The notes beneath the pieces are model-generated. The model was not told the origin of the DNA. It did no database searches and saw nothing but the letters and a program-made list of their open reading frames with translations. 64,000 nt of DNA from Acidobacteriaceae bacterium (GTDB lineage Bacteria > Acidobacteriota > Terriglobia > Terriglobales > Acidobacteriaceae). A program made the position numbers and the translations under genes. Within the stretch, counting starts at the first letter, position 1, and every line of letters starts with the position of its first letter. Shown one piece after another: positions 19,381 to 31,043 of the stretch. The stretch lies in contig JARLFY010000062.1 of the NCBI GenBank assembly GCA_031296325.1, forward strand, positions 1 through 64,000. Reading direction: 5' to 3'.

Positions 19381-20486
19381 GCTCTGACCTCAAACTTCCG
19401 TGGAGCCTTGCCCTCGAGAGCCCGCGCAATCGCCGCAATGTGTTCCGGCGTATTGCCGCAACATCCGCCGGCGATGTTGATGAGTCCCGCGTCGGCAAAC
19501 TCGCTCAGGTAGCGCGCCATGTCCGGCGGACCCAGATCGAAGCCCGTCTCCGAGAGAGGATTCGGCAGGCCAGCGTTGGGGTAGCAGGAGATTGCGACGT
19601 CTGCCTTCTCCGCCAACTCGCTCAGAAACGGATACATGAGATTCGGCCCCAGCGAACAGTTCAGCCCCACCGAGAGCGGACGCACATGCTGCACTGCATT
19701 CCAAAAGGCCTCGGTCGTCTGCGCCGAGATCAGCGTCTCGCCGCCTCGCCCCACCGCCGCCGAGATCATGATCGGCAGCTCGGTCCCCTTTGCTGCAAAG
19801 CCGTCCTCGTCGAAGACCTCGCGGATGGCGACCAGCGCGGCCTTGGCGTTGAGCGAATCGAAGATCGTCTCCACCAGCAGCACATCGACTCCGCCCGCAA
19901 TCAGCGCGCGCACCTGCTGCTTGTAGGCCGTCTTCACCTGATCGAAGGTCACCACGCGAAAGCCCGCATCGTCGGCGTCGGGAGAGTTCGACAGAGAGAC
20001 AGTTAGCGGCCCAATCGCTCCGGCTACGAAGCGCTGTCTTCCGGTCTGGTTTGCCACGCGGTCGGCCCACTCGCGGCACTGCTGCGCCGAGGTCTGGTTG
20101 ATCTCCCACGCCAGATCGCCCAGCATCGCATCATCGATAATCTTCTGGTAGAACTCAGGATCCTTGCGCCCGCCGTGCTCTCGTGGATCGTTAACAAAAA
20201 ACTCGCTCTGCGTGATGCTGGTGGCGCCAAAGGTGTTGGTCTCCAAAATGTCTGCGCCCGCCTCCAGAAACCGGCGATGGATGTCGCAGATCATCTTCGG
20301 CTGGGTGAGCGAGAAGAGGTCGCCATTGTTCAGCAGGTCCTTGGTCGAGTCCTTGAATCGCTCCCCGCGAATGTCGGCTTCCTTCATGCCGTAGGTGCGG
20401 ATCGTCGTGCCCATCGCCCCGTCAATAATGGCGATCCGGCTCTCAATTATCTTTGCAAGTGGATGATTCTGCTGAGTTTTCGTCAT
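19377..20486 (-). CDS. metH: methionine synthase, homocysteine-binding subunit
   Basis: 369 residues forming only the homocysteine S-methyltransferase barrel: [20 protein letters not shown] at the N terminus, [16 protein letters not shown], and the zinc cysteines in GLNCSLGP (about residue 274) and [11 protein letters not shown] (about 343-344). Its stop overlaps the start of the 907-residue gene by four bases (ATGA), which would give equal, coupled translation of the two parts of MetH. It could also work as a free homocysteine methyltransferase, but the gene order Hcy-pterin-B12-SAM is exactly that of MetH. No SAM or cobalamin riboswitch could be recognised in the leader. Confidence 0.9.
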   Translation of the reverse strand: MTKTQQNHPLAKIIESRIAIIDGAMGTTIRTYGMKEADIRGERFKDSTKDLLNNGDLFSLTQPKMICDIHRRFLEAGADILETNTFGATSITQSEFFVNDPREHGGRKDPEFYQKIIDDAMLGDLAWEINQTSAQQCREWADRVANQTGRQRFVAGAIGPLTVSLSNSPDADDAGFRVVTFDQVKTAYKQQVRALIAGGVDVLLVETIFDSLNAKAALVAIREVFDEDGFAAKGTELPIMISAAVGRGGETLISAQTTEAFWNAVQHVRPLSVGLNCSLGPNLMYPFLSELAEKADVAISCYPNAGLPNPLSETGFDLGPPDMARYLSEFADAGLINIAGGCCGNTPEHIAAIARALEGKAPRKFEVRA

Positions 20487-21022
20487 GTCTCCCTAGTGAC
20501 CTGAAGCGTGGCAATGGCAACAAGAACCCAAATCAAGCCGGAGGCGCATGGCTGGAATGAACCCATCGCAATAGGTGCGCGTTTGCTTTATCTATGCGAC
20601 ATTGTGACGCCATCACACCTGATCCATTATAGCGATAGAGCCAACGTCCAAACTCTCTCCCATCAGATCGTTTGCGCAATCATGATGCCGATAATCCCGC
20701 AGCGAATCCCTCTACCTCTGATTAAAGATGGGAGGAAAAATGATTCCGCCCAAAGGGTGTACAAGACCACTCTTTTCGTGCAATATCGTCTGTGACAGCG
20801 GACACAGACAAGCGTTGCTCCGTAGTCCGATTTGTAGTATCGAATTATGAATTATCGCGAGACGAAGTCAAGTGCAATGGATGACCCGCAAGGCAGCCGG
20901 ATGCATGGATGACCAGCACGCGCTCAGTCGATTGGCCAGTGGTACCTTGGACGACTGAAGCGACGTACCCCGCCACCCTCACATAGGATCCGCACTGCGG
21001 TTCTACCTCTGGAGGAGTACCT
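20487..21022. other. divergent leader region between metH and ppdK
   Basis: No convincing gene. The ppdK side contains a 7-bp stem hairpin (TCAGTCG at 20924-20930, CGACTGA at 20952-20958) around 65-100 bases before the start codon, and GGAGGAG just ahead of the ATG. The metH side shows no motif of a known SAM, SAH or B12 riboswitch that I can recognise by eye. Confidence 0.4.
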
Positions 21023-23788
<2,766 letters not shown>

Positions 23789-23803
23789 CCGCACCATAAA
23801 CCA

Positions 23804-23853
23804 CGCAGGCCCCACTTCGTCGCGCAAACTCTCACGCGGCGAGTGGGGCCTGT
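23804..23853 (+). terminator. hairpin after ppdK
   Basis: GCAGGCCCCAC pairs with GTGGGGCCTGT across a loop of about 28 nt that can itself pair (CGTCGCG/CGCGGCG). It starts 15 bp after the ppdK stop; only a broken U-rich tail follows. Confidence 0.6.
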
Positions 23854-23892
23854 GTGTTGCTTATCACCAATCTTGAATCGCAATAGTCCAAA

Positions 23893-23985
23893 CTGAATTG
23901 TCATTCCGACCATCGAACGAAGTGAAGGGTAAGAATCCCCGTATCTTACTCGCTCCAGGATGGTCTATACCATTACCGAAACGCT
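23893..23985. repeat. palindromic repeat family A, copy 3
   Basis: ATTGTCATTCCGACCATCGA ... AAGAATCCCC ... GATGGTCTATACCATTACCG. It keeps the family's order and its GGTCTA end. The frame LSFRPSNEVKGKNPR is open through it, as in other copies. Confidence 0.7.
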
Positions 23986-24016
23986 ATAAAACTGCACAAA
24001 CTGCTGATTCAGAATG

Positions 24017-25222
24017 CTAGTTTCCGGCGTAGTAGCCGTCGCGGGTCTGAATGAAGAAGTCCTTGAGATTGGACTTGGTCATGGTCAGTCCGATGCGGTG
24101 GTAGCCGTCGGAGGCGGTGTCCTTGTCCGGGGTGTAGCCCAGCCGGTACTGCCCGCGCAGCTCTTCGCCAATCTGTTTGTAGATGTCGGCGACGGTCTGC
24201 TTCTTGCTCACCTCGAAGAGCCGTCCTCCGGTCTCGTCGGCCATGCGCTGAAGAATCTTCTTGCCATCGACGGCGCGATTCTCCGGCTGCTTGCCCTGTC
24301 CACCGCCGCGTCCGCCGCTACCTCCTCCGGGGTAGCCACCACCGCTACCGGGAAAGCTGATGCCGCCACCGCGGCTGCCTCCGCCGCCGGGAAATCCTCC
24401 GCCTTGGCGGTTGCGATCCTGATAGCCTCCGCCCTCCTTGCCCTTGAAGTAGATTGCGTAGACGATGGTGTCGGCGCGTTGCGCGGCCTCGATGGACGAG
24501 GCGAGCGACTCCTTGCTGCCGTTGTCTACGCCGTCCGACAGGATGATGACGGCCTTGCGTCCGTGCAGTTTGTGCATCAGCTCGTCGCTGGAGAGGAAGA
24601 GCGCGTCGTAGAGCGTGGTTCCGCCGTGGCGCGGTCGTCCGTTGCCGCCAGCGTCGGAATCGGAGCTGGCGGCGGGGCTATTGGCTCCGGCATCGCCGCC
24701 CGAGGCTGGCGTTTCCAGTTGCTTGAGTCCAGCCTGTAGCTTGGGCTTGGAACTGGTCGTGTCCTGAAGCAGGTCGGTCTGCCGCGCAAACTGAACGACG
24801 AAGGCCTTGTCGCGCTCTGCCGAGCCGGTCAGCATGTCGTCAAGGAAGGCGAAGCTGGCCGTGCGCTCCTCGTCGATTGCATCGCGCTGGCTCTGGCTAA
24901 CGTCGACCAGTAGGCCAAGGGTCAGCGGCAGATCGCGATCCAGATCGAAGTAGTGAATCGTCTGCGTGTGTCCGTCCACCGACAGGGCAAAGTTGTCCTT
25001 GGTCAGCGTCTGCACCAGCGCGCCCTTCTTGTCGCGCACGACGACGGGAATGTTTACCAGACGCACGTCAACATTCAACGTGGCTGTGGCGGACTCCGAC
25101 GCGCTGGCCGTCGAAGTTGCGGCAGTCGGTTGCGTGGTTTGCTGCGCAGACAAGGGGCTGGCGATCGCCGCAGCCAGCAGCATCGACACAAGGGCAGAGC
25201 AAAGAAGCCGCGAATCTCTCAT
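24017..25222 (-). CDS. secreted VWFA-domain protein (acidobacterial VWFA-related family)
   Basis: 401 residues with a signal peptide (LLCSALVSMLLAAAIASPLSA). After a Thr/Ser-rich linker comes LNVDVRLVNIPVVVRDKKGA, the domain that precedes VWFA in this acidobacterial family, then the VWFA fold with the MIDAS motif LLVDVSQSQ (DxSxS), GGTTLYDALFLSSDEL and KAVIILSDGVDNGS. A glycine-rich insert of about 45 residues (roughly 265-310) sits between the last VWFA strand and the C terminus. Role is unknown; such proteins are thought to bind metal and protein partners in the envelope. No partner ATPase (MoxR) is nearby. Confidence 0.85.
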   Translation of the reverse strand: MRDSRLLCSALVSMLLAAAIASPLSAQQTTQPTAATSTASASESATATLNVDVRLVNIPVVVRDKKGALVQTLTKDNFALSVDGHTQTIHYFDLDRDLPLTLGLLVDVSQSQRDAIDEERTASFAFLDDMLTGSAERDKAFVVQFARQTDLLQDTTSSKPKLQAGLKQLETPASGGDAGANSPAASSDSDAGGNGRPRHGGTTLYDALFLSSDELMHKLHGRKAVIILSDGVDNGSKESLASSIEAAQRADTIVYAIYFKGKEGGGYQDRNRQGGGFPGGGGSRGGGISFPGSGGGYPGGGSGGRGGGQGKQPENRAVDGKKILQRMADETGGRLFEVSKKQTVADIYKQIGEELRGQYRLGYTPDKDTASDGYHRIGLTMTKSNLKDFFIQTRDGYYAGN

Positions 25223-25339
25223 CGTACAAAGATAGACGGAATAGCTAGCGAAGAGTTGTCACATGGCGGAGAAATTCTTGCCATGCGACAACTCTTCAGC
25301 ATTCTGCATCTCCTCCACAGAGAGCGGGGCAGGGAAAAC

Positions 25340-26305
25340 CTACTCCTTGTAGGGCTTGACTGCGGCGCCCTTGGCGGAGAGGTCGTCGGCCAAGGGGTTG
25401 GGCTTCAGCGCCTTCAGTCCGGCGATGACGCACTCGGCATTCAACTCTGCTCCGGCGCGGCTGGTGTGGGTGTGGGGATCGCCGAAGAGCGGCTCGACGG
25501 CGGCCTGTCCCAGGGCGTCGTAGCGTCGTGCGATGATCTCGTTGAGGTCTACGAAGCCGATCTTCTCCTGCTTGGCGACCTGACGCGCCCATCCGCCGTA
25601 GTTGTCGGCGTTGCGCACGGTTCGACCATCCTTCCATGCCTTGCGCGGGATCGGCGAGCAGATAATCGGCGTCGCTCCCTTGGCCTTGATGTCGTCGACG
25701 AGCTTGCGCAGATACCAGCCGTAGGAGTGTACGGTTTCGTGCATCTTGAGGATTGGGTTTTCGATCTCCATCTTGTCGTTGCCCACGCCGGGCAGCGAGG
25801 CGCGCGCGCGAGTTGGTTCGTCGGGCTTGCCCCCGTCGTTGTGGCCAAATTGGATCAGCACAAAGTCTCCGGGCTTGATCAGAGCCAGCGTCGCCGCCCA
25901 CGGTCCGCCGTCGGGAGCGTTCTGGTAGGTCCGGCTGCTCAGTCCGCCGATGGCGCGGTTGACCACGTTGATCTTCGCGGTGTCAAAGTCATCGACGAGC
26001 GGCTCGCCCCAGCCCCACTGTCCGCCTCCACCATCGCCTCGACCGTTGCGCACCGTCGAATCGCCGATCAGAAAGAGCGTTGGCAACTTCGGGTTGGCGG
26101 GGACGGGAAGCTGTAGCTTCTCGCCGCGCTTGGGGTCGGTCGGGGAGCCAACCTCGGCGGGCTGCACCTGCGGAGCCTGCGCCTGCGGAGTCTGCGCTCC
26201 CTGCGCCGGAACCGGCTTTCCGGCGAAACACGATGCTGCTGCCAGCACCAGCGAAAATCCAATTGCAAGAGGCTTACGGAGCGAAGTACTCGATGCAAAA
26301 TTCAT
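25340..26305 (-). CDS. rhamnogalacturonan acetylesterase-like SGNH hydrolase (1)
   Basis: 321 residues with signal peptide and a Pro/Gln/Ala linker. SGNH block I is LFLIGDSTVRNG with Ser83, block II RAIGGLSSRTYQN (Gly), block III FVLIQFGHNDGG (Asn), block V DPHTHTSRAGAELNAE (Asp/His). The GDST and GHND forms are those of rhamnogalacturonan acetylesterases (CE12), which remove acetyl groups from rhamnogalacturonan I so that PL4 lyases can act. It is divergent from a second family member at 26455 with a 149-bp shared upstream region. Confidence 0.85.
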   Translation of the reverse strand: MNFASSTSLRKPLAIGFSLVLAAASCFAGKPVPAQGAQTPQAQAPQVQPAEVGSPTDPKRGEKLQLPVPANPKLPTLFLIGDSTVRNGRGDGGGGQWGWGEPLVDDFDTAKINVVNRAIGGLSSRTYQNAPDGGPWAATLALIKPGDFVLIQFGHNDGGKPDEPTRARASLPGVGNDKMEIENPILKMHETVHSYGWYLRKLVDDIKAKGATPIICSPIPRKAWKDGRTVRNADNYGGWARQVAKQEKIGFVDLNEIIARRYDALGQAAVEPLFGDPHTHTSRAGAELNAECVIAGLKALKPNPLADDLSAKGAAVKPYKE

Positions 26306-26454
26306 ATCTAAAGAAATACGTTTCTCGATGCATTTTCGTCAAGCGACTGTGGTTGTCGTACGGCTCGATTCGACCATGCCTCCCGCCAGATGCTACGATT
26401 TCCTCGGTCAGAATTAAACTTTACGCAACCCTCGCAACACCAAGGATTCCCTTC

Positions 26455-27762
26455 ATGCGTTCACAGCACGGCTCTCTTCTTGCTCTTGCCTTCACTCTTA
26501 TCGCGGCCTCGCAGATGCCAGCGCAGAGCTTTACCTGCGGCACTGCAACGGCTCACGCCAGCGCGCTTACGTCTTCCACGCTAGCTATGGACAAGGCTAC
26601 AGGCTGGGATCTCAACAGCGTTCCCACCATCGCGGGCGGCGTTTGTTCGTCCAGCAAGCCCTTCTATCTCTCCATCCCGCTGGCTGAGGGCAACTACCGC
26701 GTCACGGCGGTTCTGGGCGGCGCGCAGGCCTCGGTCGTCACGGTTCGCTCCGAGGCTCGTCGCCTGATGGTTGAAAAGCTCTCCGTCGCGGCCAACGCCT
26801 CGGTCACACGCAGCTTCGACGTCAACGTTCGCATCGCCGACTTCGTCAAGCCAGACGGAACCGCAGGCCGGGTCAAGCTGAAACAGCGCGAGATCGGCAA
26901 TGTGGACTGGGACAACAAGCTGACGCTGGAGTTCAACGGCACCAATCCCAGCCTGCGTTCGCTCAGCATCGAGCCGCTGACCGGAGCCAAGGCTGAGCCG
27001 ACGCTCTACATGGCGGGAGACTCCACCATGACCGATCAGGACACCGAGCCTTGGGCCTCTTGGGGACAGATGCTGCCGCGCTTCTTCCTTCCCGGCATCG
27101 CTATCTCCAACCACGCCGAATCCGGTGAGTCGTCTGGATCTTTTTTGGGCGAGCAGCGCTTCGCCAAGATTATTTCCATGATTAAACCGGGCGATTTCTT
27201 TATCGTGCAGTTCGCCCACAACGACCAGAAGGTCAAAGATTTTCTGCCCAGGTACAGCGTCATTATGACCCAGTTCGTCACCGAGGTTCGCGCCAAGGGA
27301 GCGACTCCGATCATCGTCACCTCAATGAACCGCGATAGCTTTGACGAGTCGGGCCATATCAAGGACACCTTCGCCGGCTACATTCAGGCGGCGCAGGAGG
27401 TTGCCAAAAATACCAACACAACGCTGATCGACCTGAACGCCATGAGCAAGACGATGTTCGAAGCCATGGGGCCAAAACAGACCGACCACGCCTTCATGCA
27501 CTTCGCCGCCAACACCTTTCCCGGACAGACTACGGCGATCAACGACAATACCCACTTCAACAACTACGGTGCCTACGAACTGGCTCGTTGCGTAGTTCAG
27601 GCGATCCGCGATCAGAAGCTTCCCCTCGCCAAATATTTAGACCCCACGGTCGCCGACTTCAACCCGGCTAAGCCCGATGCCTTCGAGAAGTTCAGCCTCC
27701 CCTTCACCCCGATTCAGAAGGTTGAGGACACAACCAAGATTCCTCAGGCTGATCTGAAGTAG
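26455..27762 (+). CDS. rhamnogalacturonan acetylesterase-like SGNH hydrolase (2) with N-terminal sandwich domain
   Basis: 435 residues from the ATG at 26455, which gives a clean signal peptide (GSLLALAFTLIAASQMPAQS). Residues about 30-180 form an all-beta domain (YLSIPLAEGNYRVTAVLG, FVKPDG), similar to the galactose-binding-like domain that precedes some CE12 esterases. The SGNH part follows: YMAGDSTMTDQD with Ser about 191, NHAESGESSGSF, FIVQFAHNDQKV, and DNTHFNNYGAYELA near the end. Likely deacetylates pectin rhamnogalacturonan outside the cytoplasm. A longer in-frame extension upstream overlaps the neighbouring gene and was rejected. Confidence 0.85.
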   Translation: MRSQHGSLLALAFTLIAASQMPAQSFTCGTATAHASALTSSTLAMDKATGWDLNSVPTIAGGVCSSSKPFYLSIPLAEGNYRVTAVLGGAQASVVTVRSEARRLMVEKLSVAANASVTRSFDVNVRIADFVKPDGTAGRVKLKQREIGNVDWDNKLTLEFNGTNPSLRSLSIEPLTGAKAEPTLYMAGDSTMTDQDTEPWASWGQMLPRFFLPGIAISNHAESGESSGSFLGEQRFAKIISMIKPGDFFIVQFAHNDQKVKDFLPRYSVIMTQFVTEVRAKGATPIIVTSMNRDSFDESGHIKDTFAGYIQAAQEVAKNTNTTLIDLNAMSKTMFEAMGPKQTDHAFMHFAANTFPGQTTAINDNTHFNNYGAYELARCVVQAIRDQKLPLAKYLDPTVADFNPAKPDAFEKFSLPFTPIQKVEDTTKIPQADLK

Positions 27763-27960
27763 GACGGCTGTATCGACATATATCCGAACACTGCGTTTTG
27801 ATCCGCAGCAGAGCTATAGGTCGGGCCTTCGGTCCTTGCCAGACAACGGCCGGGGGCCCCGTCCATCGCGGTTTCATCAGCGATGGGTGGGGGGAATACA
27901 GTTCGCACCATAAGTCGCTGCTTTTGCCGTTGTCGTTGCCTATCTTTTGTTGAACACGCC
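27763..27960. repeat. composite repeat family B, copy
   Basis: Read on the minus strand it has two blocks. One of about 95 bp (AACGACAACGGCAAAAGCAG ... ATGAAACCGCGATGGACGGG) is about 94 percent identical by eye to 31044-31135. The second (AGCTCTGCTGCGGATCAAAA ... CGGATATATGTCGATAC) is nearly identical to 54074-54121. It fills the gap between the esterase gene and hemC. Confidence 0.8.
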
Positions 27961-27974
27961 CTAGCTGGGAGCAC

Positions 27975-28979
27975 TCATGCGGATTGCTTGAGTAGTTCGA
28001 GGGCACCGTGGGCTTTCAGGTCTTTGGCGACCTCCAGGCCGAGGGCTTGGGCGGTGATTCCAACGGAGGGTTCGGAGGTGTGGCAGATCATGTGTTCGCC
28101 GTCGGGGGCTACGACCTGCGCGTGAATCTTCCACGCGATGGGCGCGTTGGCATGGGTTGGGTCTGCAACATCGTGGACCGGGGCGCAGTGGACGCCGATG
28201 GGAAGCTGGCAGCCTCCACCGAGAGCGTCGAGAACCGTTCGTTCGGCTTCGACCGAGAAGCGCGTCTCGGCGTGGTCGAGCGTGGCGACGATGTTGCGAA
28301 TCTCCTGATCGCGCACGGGATCGGTTGCGGCGGAGCCGACGGCGCGAACTTCCAGCGCGAGTGCTCCCTGACCGGGGGCGGGGCATATCTCTTCGATGGT
28401 GAAGCGTTGGTGCAGCCATTCGGTGCGGCCGAGGCGGTCGAGACCGGCGGCGGCGAGGATGAGTGCGTTGCACTCTCCGTCGGCCAGCTTGCGCAGGCGG
28501 GTGTCGATGTTGCCACGCATTTCGACGAAGTGCAGGTCGGGGCGCAGAGCCAGAATCTGGGCGCGGCGACGCGGGCTGGTGGTGCCGACGCATGATCCGG
28601 CGGGAAGCGTGTGCAGAGCCTTCTGGCGCGGGCAGACGTAGGCGTCGCGGGCGTCGGCTCTCTGCGGAATGGCGGCCAGAGTGAAGCGCGCGTCAATCTG
28701 GGTGGGAAGATCTTTGAGCGAGTGGACGGCGAGGTCGATGCGACCGGCGGCGAGCGCCTCCTCAATCTCCTTGATGAAGATTCCCTTGCCGTCGGGCGTT
28801 GGTGCGAGAGAGGACGGCGCGTCGGGAGCGAGCGCTTCCGTCTGCATGCGGTCGCCAGTAGTGTGGATGATCTCGATCTCGACGGCGTGGCCAGCGGAGC
28901 GGAGAGCTTCGGCGATGTGATTCGCCTGCCAGAGTGCGAGTTGGGAGCCGCGGGAGCCGATACGAATAGAGTTAGTCAT
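27975..28979 (-). CDS. hemC: hydroxymethylbilane synthase (porphobilinogen deaminase)
   Basis: 334 residues. Opens with IRIGSRGSQLALWQANHIAE, has IIHTTGDRM, HSLKDLPTQI (Asp/Lys catalytic region), VGTTSPRRRAQ and, near residue 254, GGGCQLPIGVH, whose cysteine carries the dipyrromethane cofactor. It joins four porphobilinogen units to the linear tetrapyrrole in haem and cobalamin synthesis. Length is slightly above the usual 310 because of an insert around residues 45-55 (APDAPSSLAPTPDG). No other hem gene is adjacent. Confidence 0.95.
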   Translation of the reverse strand: MTNSIRIGSRGSQLALWQANHIAEALRSAGHAVEIEIIHTTGDRMQTEALAPDAPSSLAPTPDGKGIFIKEIEEALAAGRIDLAVHSLKDLPTQIDARFTLAAIPQRADARDAYVCPRQKALHTLPAGSCVGTTSPRRRAQILALRPDLHFVEMRGNIDTRLRKLADGECNALILAAAGLDRLGRTEWLHQRFTIEEICPAPGQGALALEVRAVGSAATDPVRDQEIRNIVATLDHAETRFSVEAERTVLDALGGGCQLPIGVHCAPVHDVADPTHANAPIAWKIHAQVVAPDGEHMICHTSEPSVGITAQALGLEVAKDLKAHGALELLKQSA

Positions 28980-29468
28980 AGTCTCGTCAAGGATACGGTA
29001 AATAAACTACGTGTATGTGATTATCGGCGATGGGGGCAGTGGTGCGCTTGGATTTACTTCCACCCATCCCCGTAGTTAAGTTCTAAAGTATTCAATAAAT
29101 ATGGCTTAAGTCTGGATTCGGTATGGGTACTTTGGGCAAAGTTTTGAATATGTACGGATTACATTGTAAGGCCTCTGTAATCAATATTCTGTGAACACAA
29201 CGCGAATTGTATTGTCTTTTGGGGGATGAAATAAGTATCTTGCCCCTCTACATTAATCGGAGGGAATCCGCATGGCGCCATCATACTTTATAGGTCGCGG
29301 CAAGATTGGCTGCGAAAAATCGGTTTTGGCACGGGGAGTAAAAAACACGCGGATTTACAGGCTACGAAAAACCTCTGTTTTTACTTTTCGGAGGGAGCGG
29401 TGGGCCTTCTTCTCGCCGTGCCCAAATCGAGCTTTTCCATAGTCTGAATACGCCTCATTGCCGCGTCG
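28980..29468. other. 489-bp region between hemC and cinA
   Basis: AT-rich compared with neighbours. It presumably holds the hemC promoter. Apart from the possible small ORF at 29272-29442 I see no known RNA, repeat family or gene. Two related stretches, GGCTGCGAAAAATCGGTTTT (from 29308) and GGCTACGAAAAACCTCTGTT (from 29361), form an internal direct repeat. Confidence 0.4.
29272..29442 (+). CDS. possible small basic protein (56 aa)
   Basis: ATG at 29272 with an unusually good ribosome binding site, CGGAGGGA, six to seven bases upstream; stop TAG at 29440-29442. The predicted product begins MAPSYFIGRGKIGCEK and is rich in Arg and Lys with a few Phe and two Cys. I recognise no family. Codon choice is AT-rich and unlike the surrounding genes, so the stretch could instead be a structured RNA or chance. 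It converges with cinA and lies in an otherwise gene-free region. Confidence 0.3.
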   Translation: MAPSYFIGRGKIGCEKSVLARGVKNTRIYRLRKTSVFTFRRERWAFFSPCPNRAFP

Positions 29469-30743
29469 TCAACCCCGCTCCATCAGACTGCGGCGTACCA
29501 GTTCCAGCGTGTGCTGGCTTGCCCACCAGCGAATCTTCTCGCGATCGCCGTTGATCTGTAGCTCCGTCACTACCGTCTCCTCGGCAGCATCGCCGAACGA
29601 GATTCCCACATAGACCAGCCCAATCGGCTTGTTCGCATCGGGACCCGCAGCTCCGCCTCCCGGTCCCGCGATTCCGGTGATTCCCACGCCGACGGAAGCT
29701 CCTGTCCGGCGGCGAATCCCCACGGCCAACGCTCTCGCCACGGCCTCGCTCACCGGGCCTTCCGTGCGCAGCATCTCTTCGGGAACGTCGGCAAAGCTGG
29801 TCTTCAGTGAGTCGGCGTAGACCACCGCGCCGCCCAGAAAGTAGCGTGAGCAGCCGGGAACCGCCGTCAGCCGCTGGGCCAACAGGCCTCCGGTGCAGCT
29901 CTCCGCCGCAGCCAGCGTCATGTGGCGCAGGCCCAGCATCAGCAGCACAACCTCCTCCAGCGATTCGCCGTTGAACGAATAAATTGCCTCGCCCATCTCC
30001 TGCTCCACCGCCGTCGCCAACTCGTCTACCCGAGCCTGCGCCTCTTTCATCGTCGGCTTGGCGCACTGAAAATGCAGTTGAATCTCCGCTGCTCCAGCCA
30101 GAATCGTCGTCTCCACATCGCTGTACAGGTTGTAGATGGGAGCGGTTCGCGCGTCCACCTGCGACTCCGGCACCAGAGCCATGCGCAGCATCCGCTTGGC
30201 GATGTGCCGCTCCGGCAGCGTCGCCGCCAGCCGCGACCGGCACTGGGCATCGAACAGCGGCTTCAACTCCTTGGGCGGCCCCGGCAGCAGGATCACGATC
30301 TTGCGATGCCCGCCCACCACCGTGTCAATGTACTGCCCTGGCGCGCTGCCGTTGACGTTCTCCAACACCTCGGCCCCGTCGATCACGTCGGCCTGCCGCT
30401 CGTTGTTCAGCGGAACCGCCATGTGTCGCAGCGCGAAGCGCTTGTACATCGCGGCCAGAATCTCCGCGCTCCGCGTCATGCCGACGCCCAGCGCCGCCGA
30501 AGCCGCCTCGCGCGTTCGGTCGTCCTCGGTCGGCCCCAGCCCGCCAGAGAAGATGACGATGTCCGCCCGTCCCAGCGCAATCCGCGCCGCTCCGGTCAAG
30601 TGGTCGAGGTTGTCGCCCACAATCGTCTTGAAGGCGACGGAGACTCCCATCTCATTCAGCCGCTCCGTCAAGTACAGCGAATTTGTGTCCTGCCGGAAAG
30701 GCGTCAGCATCTCCGACCCAGCAGCAATAATCTCAGCAATCAT
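29469..30743 (-). CDS. cinA: CinA family protein (nicotinamide-nucleotide amidase)
   Basis: 424 residues, full two-domain length. The N-terminal MoCF-like domain has EIIAAGSEMLTPFRQDTNS and VIFSGGLGPTEDDRTREA; the C-terminal PncC domain has LAAAESCTGGLLAQRLT (near residue 277) and GITGIAGPGGG. The C-terminal domain deamidates NMN in the pyridine nucleotide cycle; the N-terminal one is an ADP-ribose pyrophosphatase in characterised homologues. The name CinA comes from competence induction in other bacteria. Upstream, 30744-31355 is filled with repeats. Confidence 0.92.
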   Translation of the reverse strand: MIAEIIAAGSEMLTPFRQDTNSLYLTERLNEMGVSVAFKTIVGDNLDHLTGAARIALGRADIVIFSGGLGPTEDDRTREAASAALGVGMTRSAEILAAMYKRFALRHMAVPLNNERQADVIDGAEVLENVNGSAPGQYIDTVVGGHRKIVILLPGPPKELKPLFDAQCRSRLAATLPERHIAKRMLRMALVPESQVDARTAPIYNLYSDVETTILAGAAEIQLHFQCAKPTMKEAQARVDELATAVEQEMGEAIYSFNGESLEEVVLLMLGLRHMTLAAAESCTGGLLAQRLTAVPGCSRYFLGGAVVYADSLKTSFADVPEEMLRTEGPVSEAVARALAVGIRRRTGASVGVGITGIAGPGGGAAGPDANKPIGLVYVGISFGDAAEETVVTELQINGDREKIRWWASQHTLELVRRSLMERG

Positions 30744-30775
30744 CTCTTAGGAACCTTTGCAAAAGTCGACGTTTT

Positions 30776-30838
30776 GAAAGGGCGGGACTTCAGTCCCGCC
30801 GCAAGCCGAACAAAATTAATGGGGCTTTAGCCCCCGAG
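30776..30838. repeat. repeat family C (GGGCTTTAGCCC palindromes)
   Basis: Two short palindromes side by side, GGGCGGGACTTCAGTCCCGCC and GGGGCTTTAGCCCC, separated by about 22 bp. The second motif recurs twice inside the element at 35068-35248. Confidence 0.7.
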
Positions 30839-30967
30839 GGAATGCTAAGAACCTGTTCAGACCTTCTCTTAGTTTTACGCTGTCAACCCCACTTCGCTCT
30901 ACCCCCTCCTAAATCCATCAACTAGATTAGTGACCGGAACGCCGTTTAGGGCGGTTTAGCTGTTGTT

Positions 30968-31043
30968 ATAGAGCAACATTATTTGTCATTCCTCCGCTGC
31001 GCTGCGGAATGACAAACAAAAGGCTACGGAATGACAAACAAAC
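30968..31043. repeat. palindromic repeat family A, copy 4
   Basis: TTTGTCATTCC (30982-30992) and its complement (31006-31016) around CGCTGCGCTGC-type centre, followed by a second partial copy GCTACGGAATGACAAACAAA at 31023-31042. Flanked on the left by TATAGAGCAAC, as in copy 1. Confidence 0.8.

Noticed and set aside
20487-20640. metH leader considered as a SAM or cobalamin riboswitch
   Set aside because: No conserved boxes of SAM-I, SAM-II, SAH or B12 riboswitches could be lined up.
20508-20795. 95-codon open frame between metH and ppdK
   Set aside because: No ribosome binding site, no similarity recognised, composition unlike neighbouring genes.
20900-21010. AGTGGTACCTTGG considered as a T-box element
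   Set aside because: It is not the T-box consensus AGGGTGGNACCGCG, and ppdK is not a T-box target.
29020-29080. GGCGATGGGGGCA considered as a fluoride riboswitch
   Set aside because: The pairing partner and the conserved downstream parts of the crcB motif are missing, and hemC is not a usual target.
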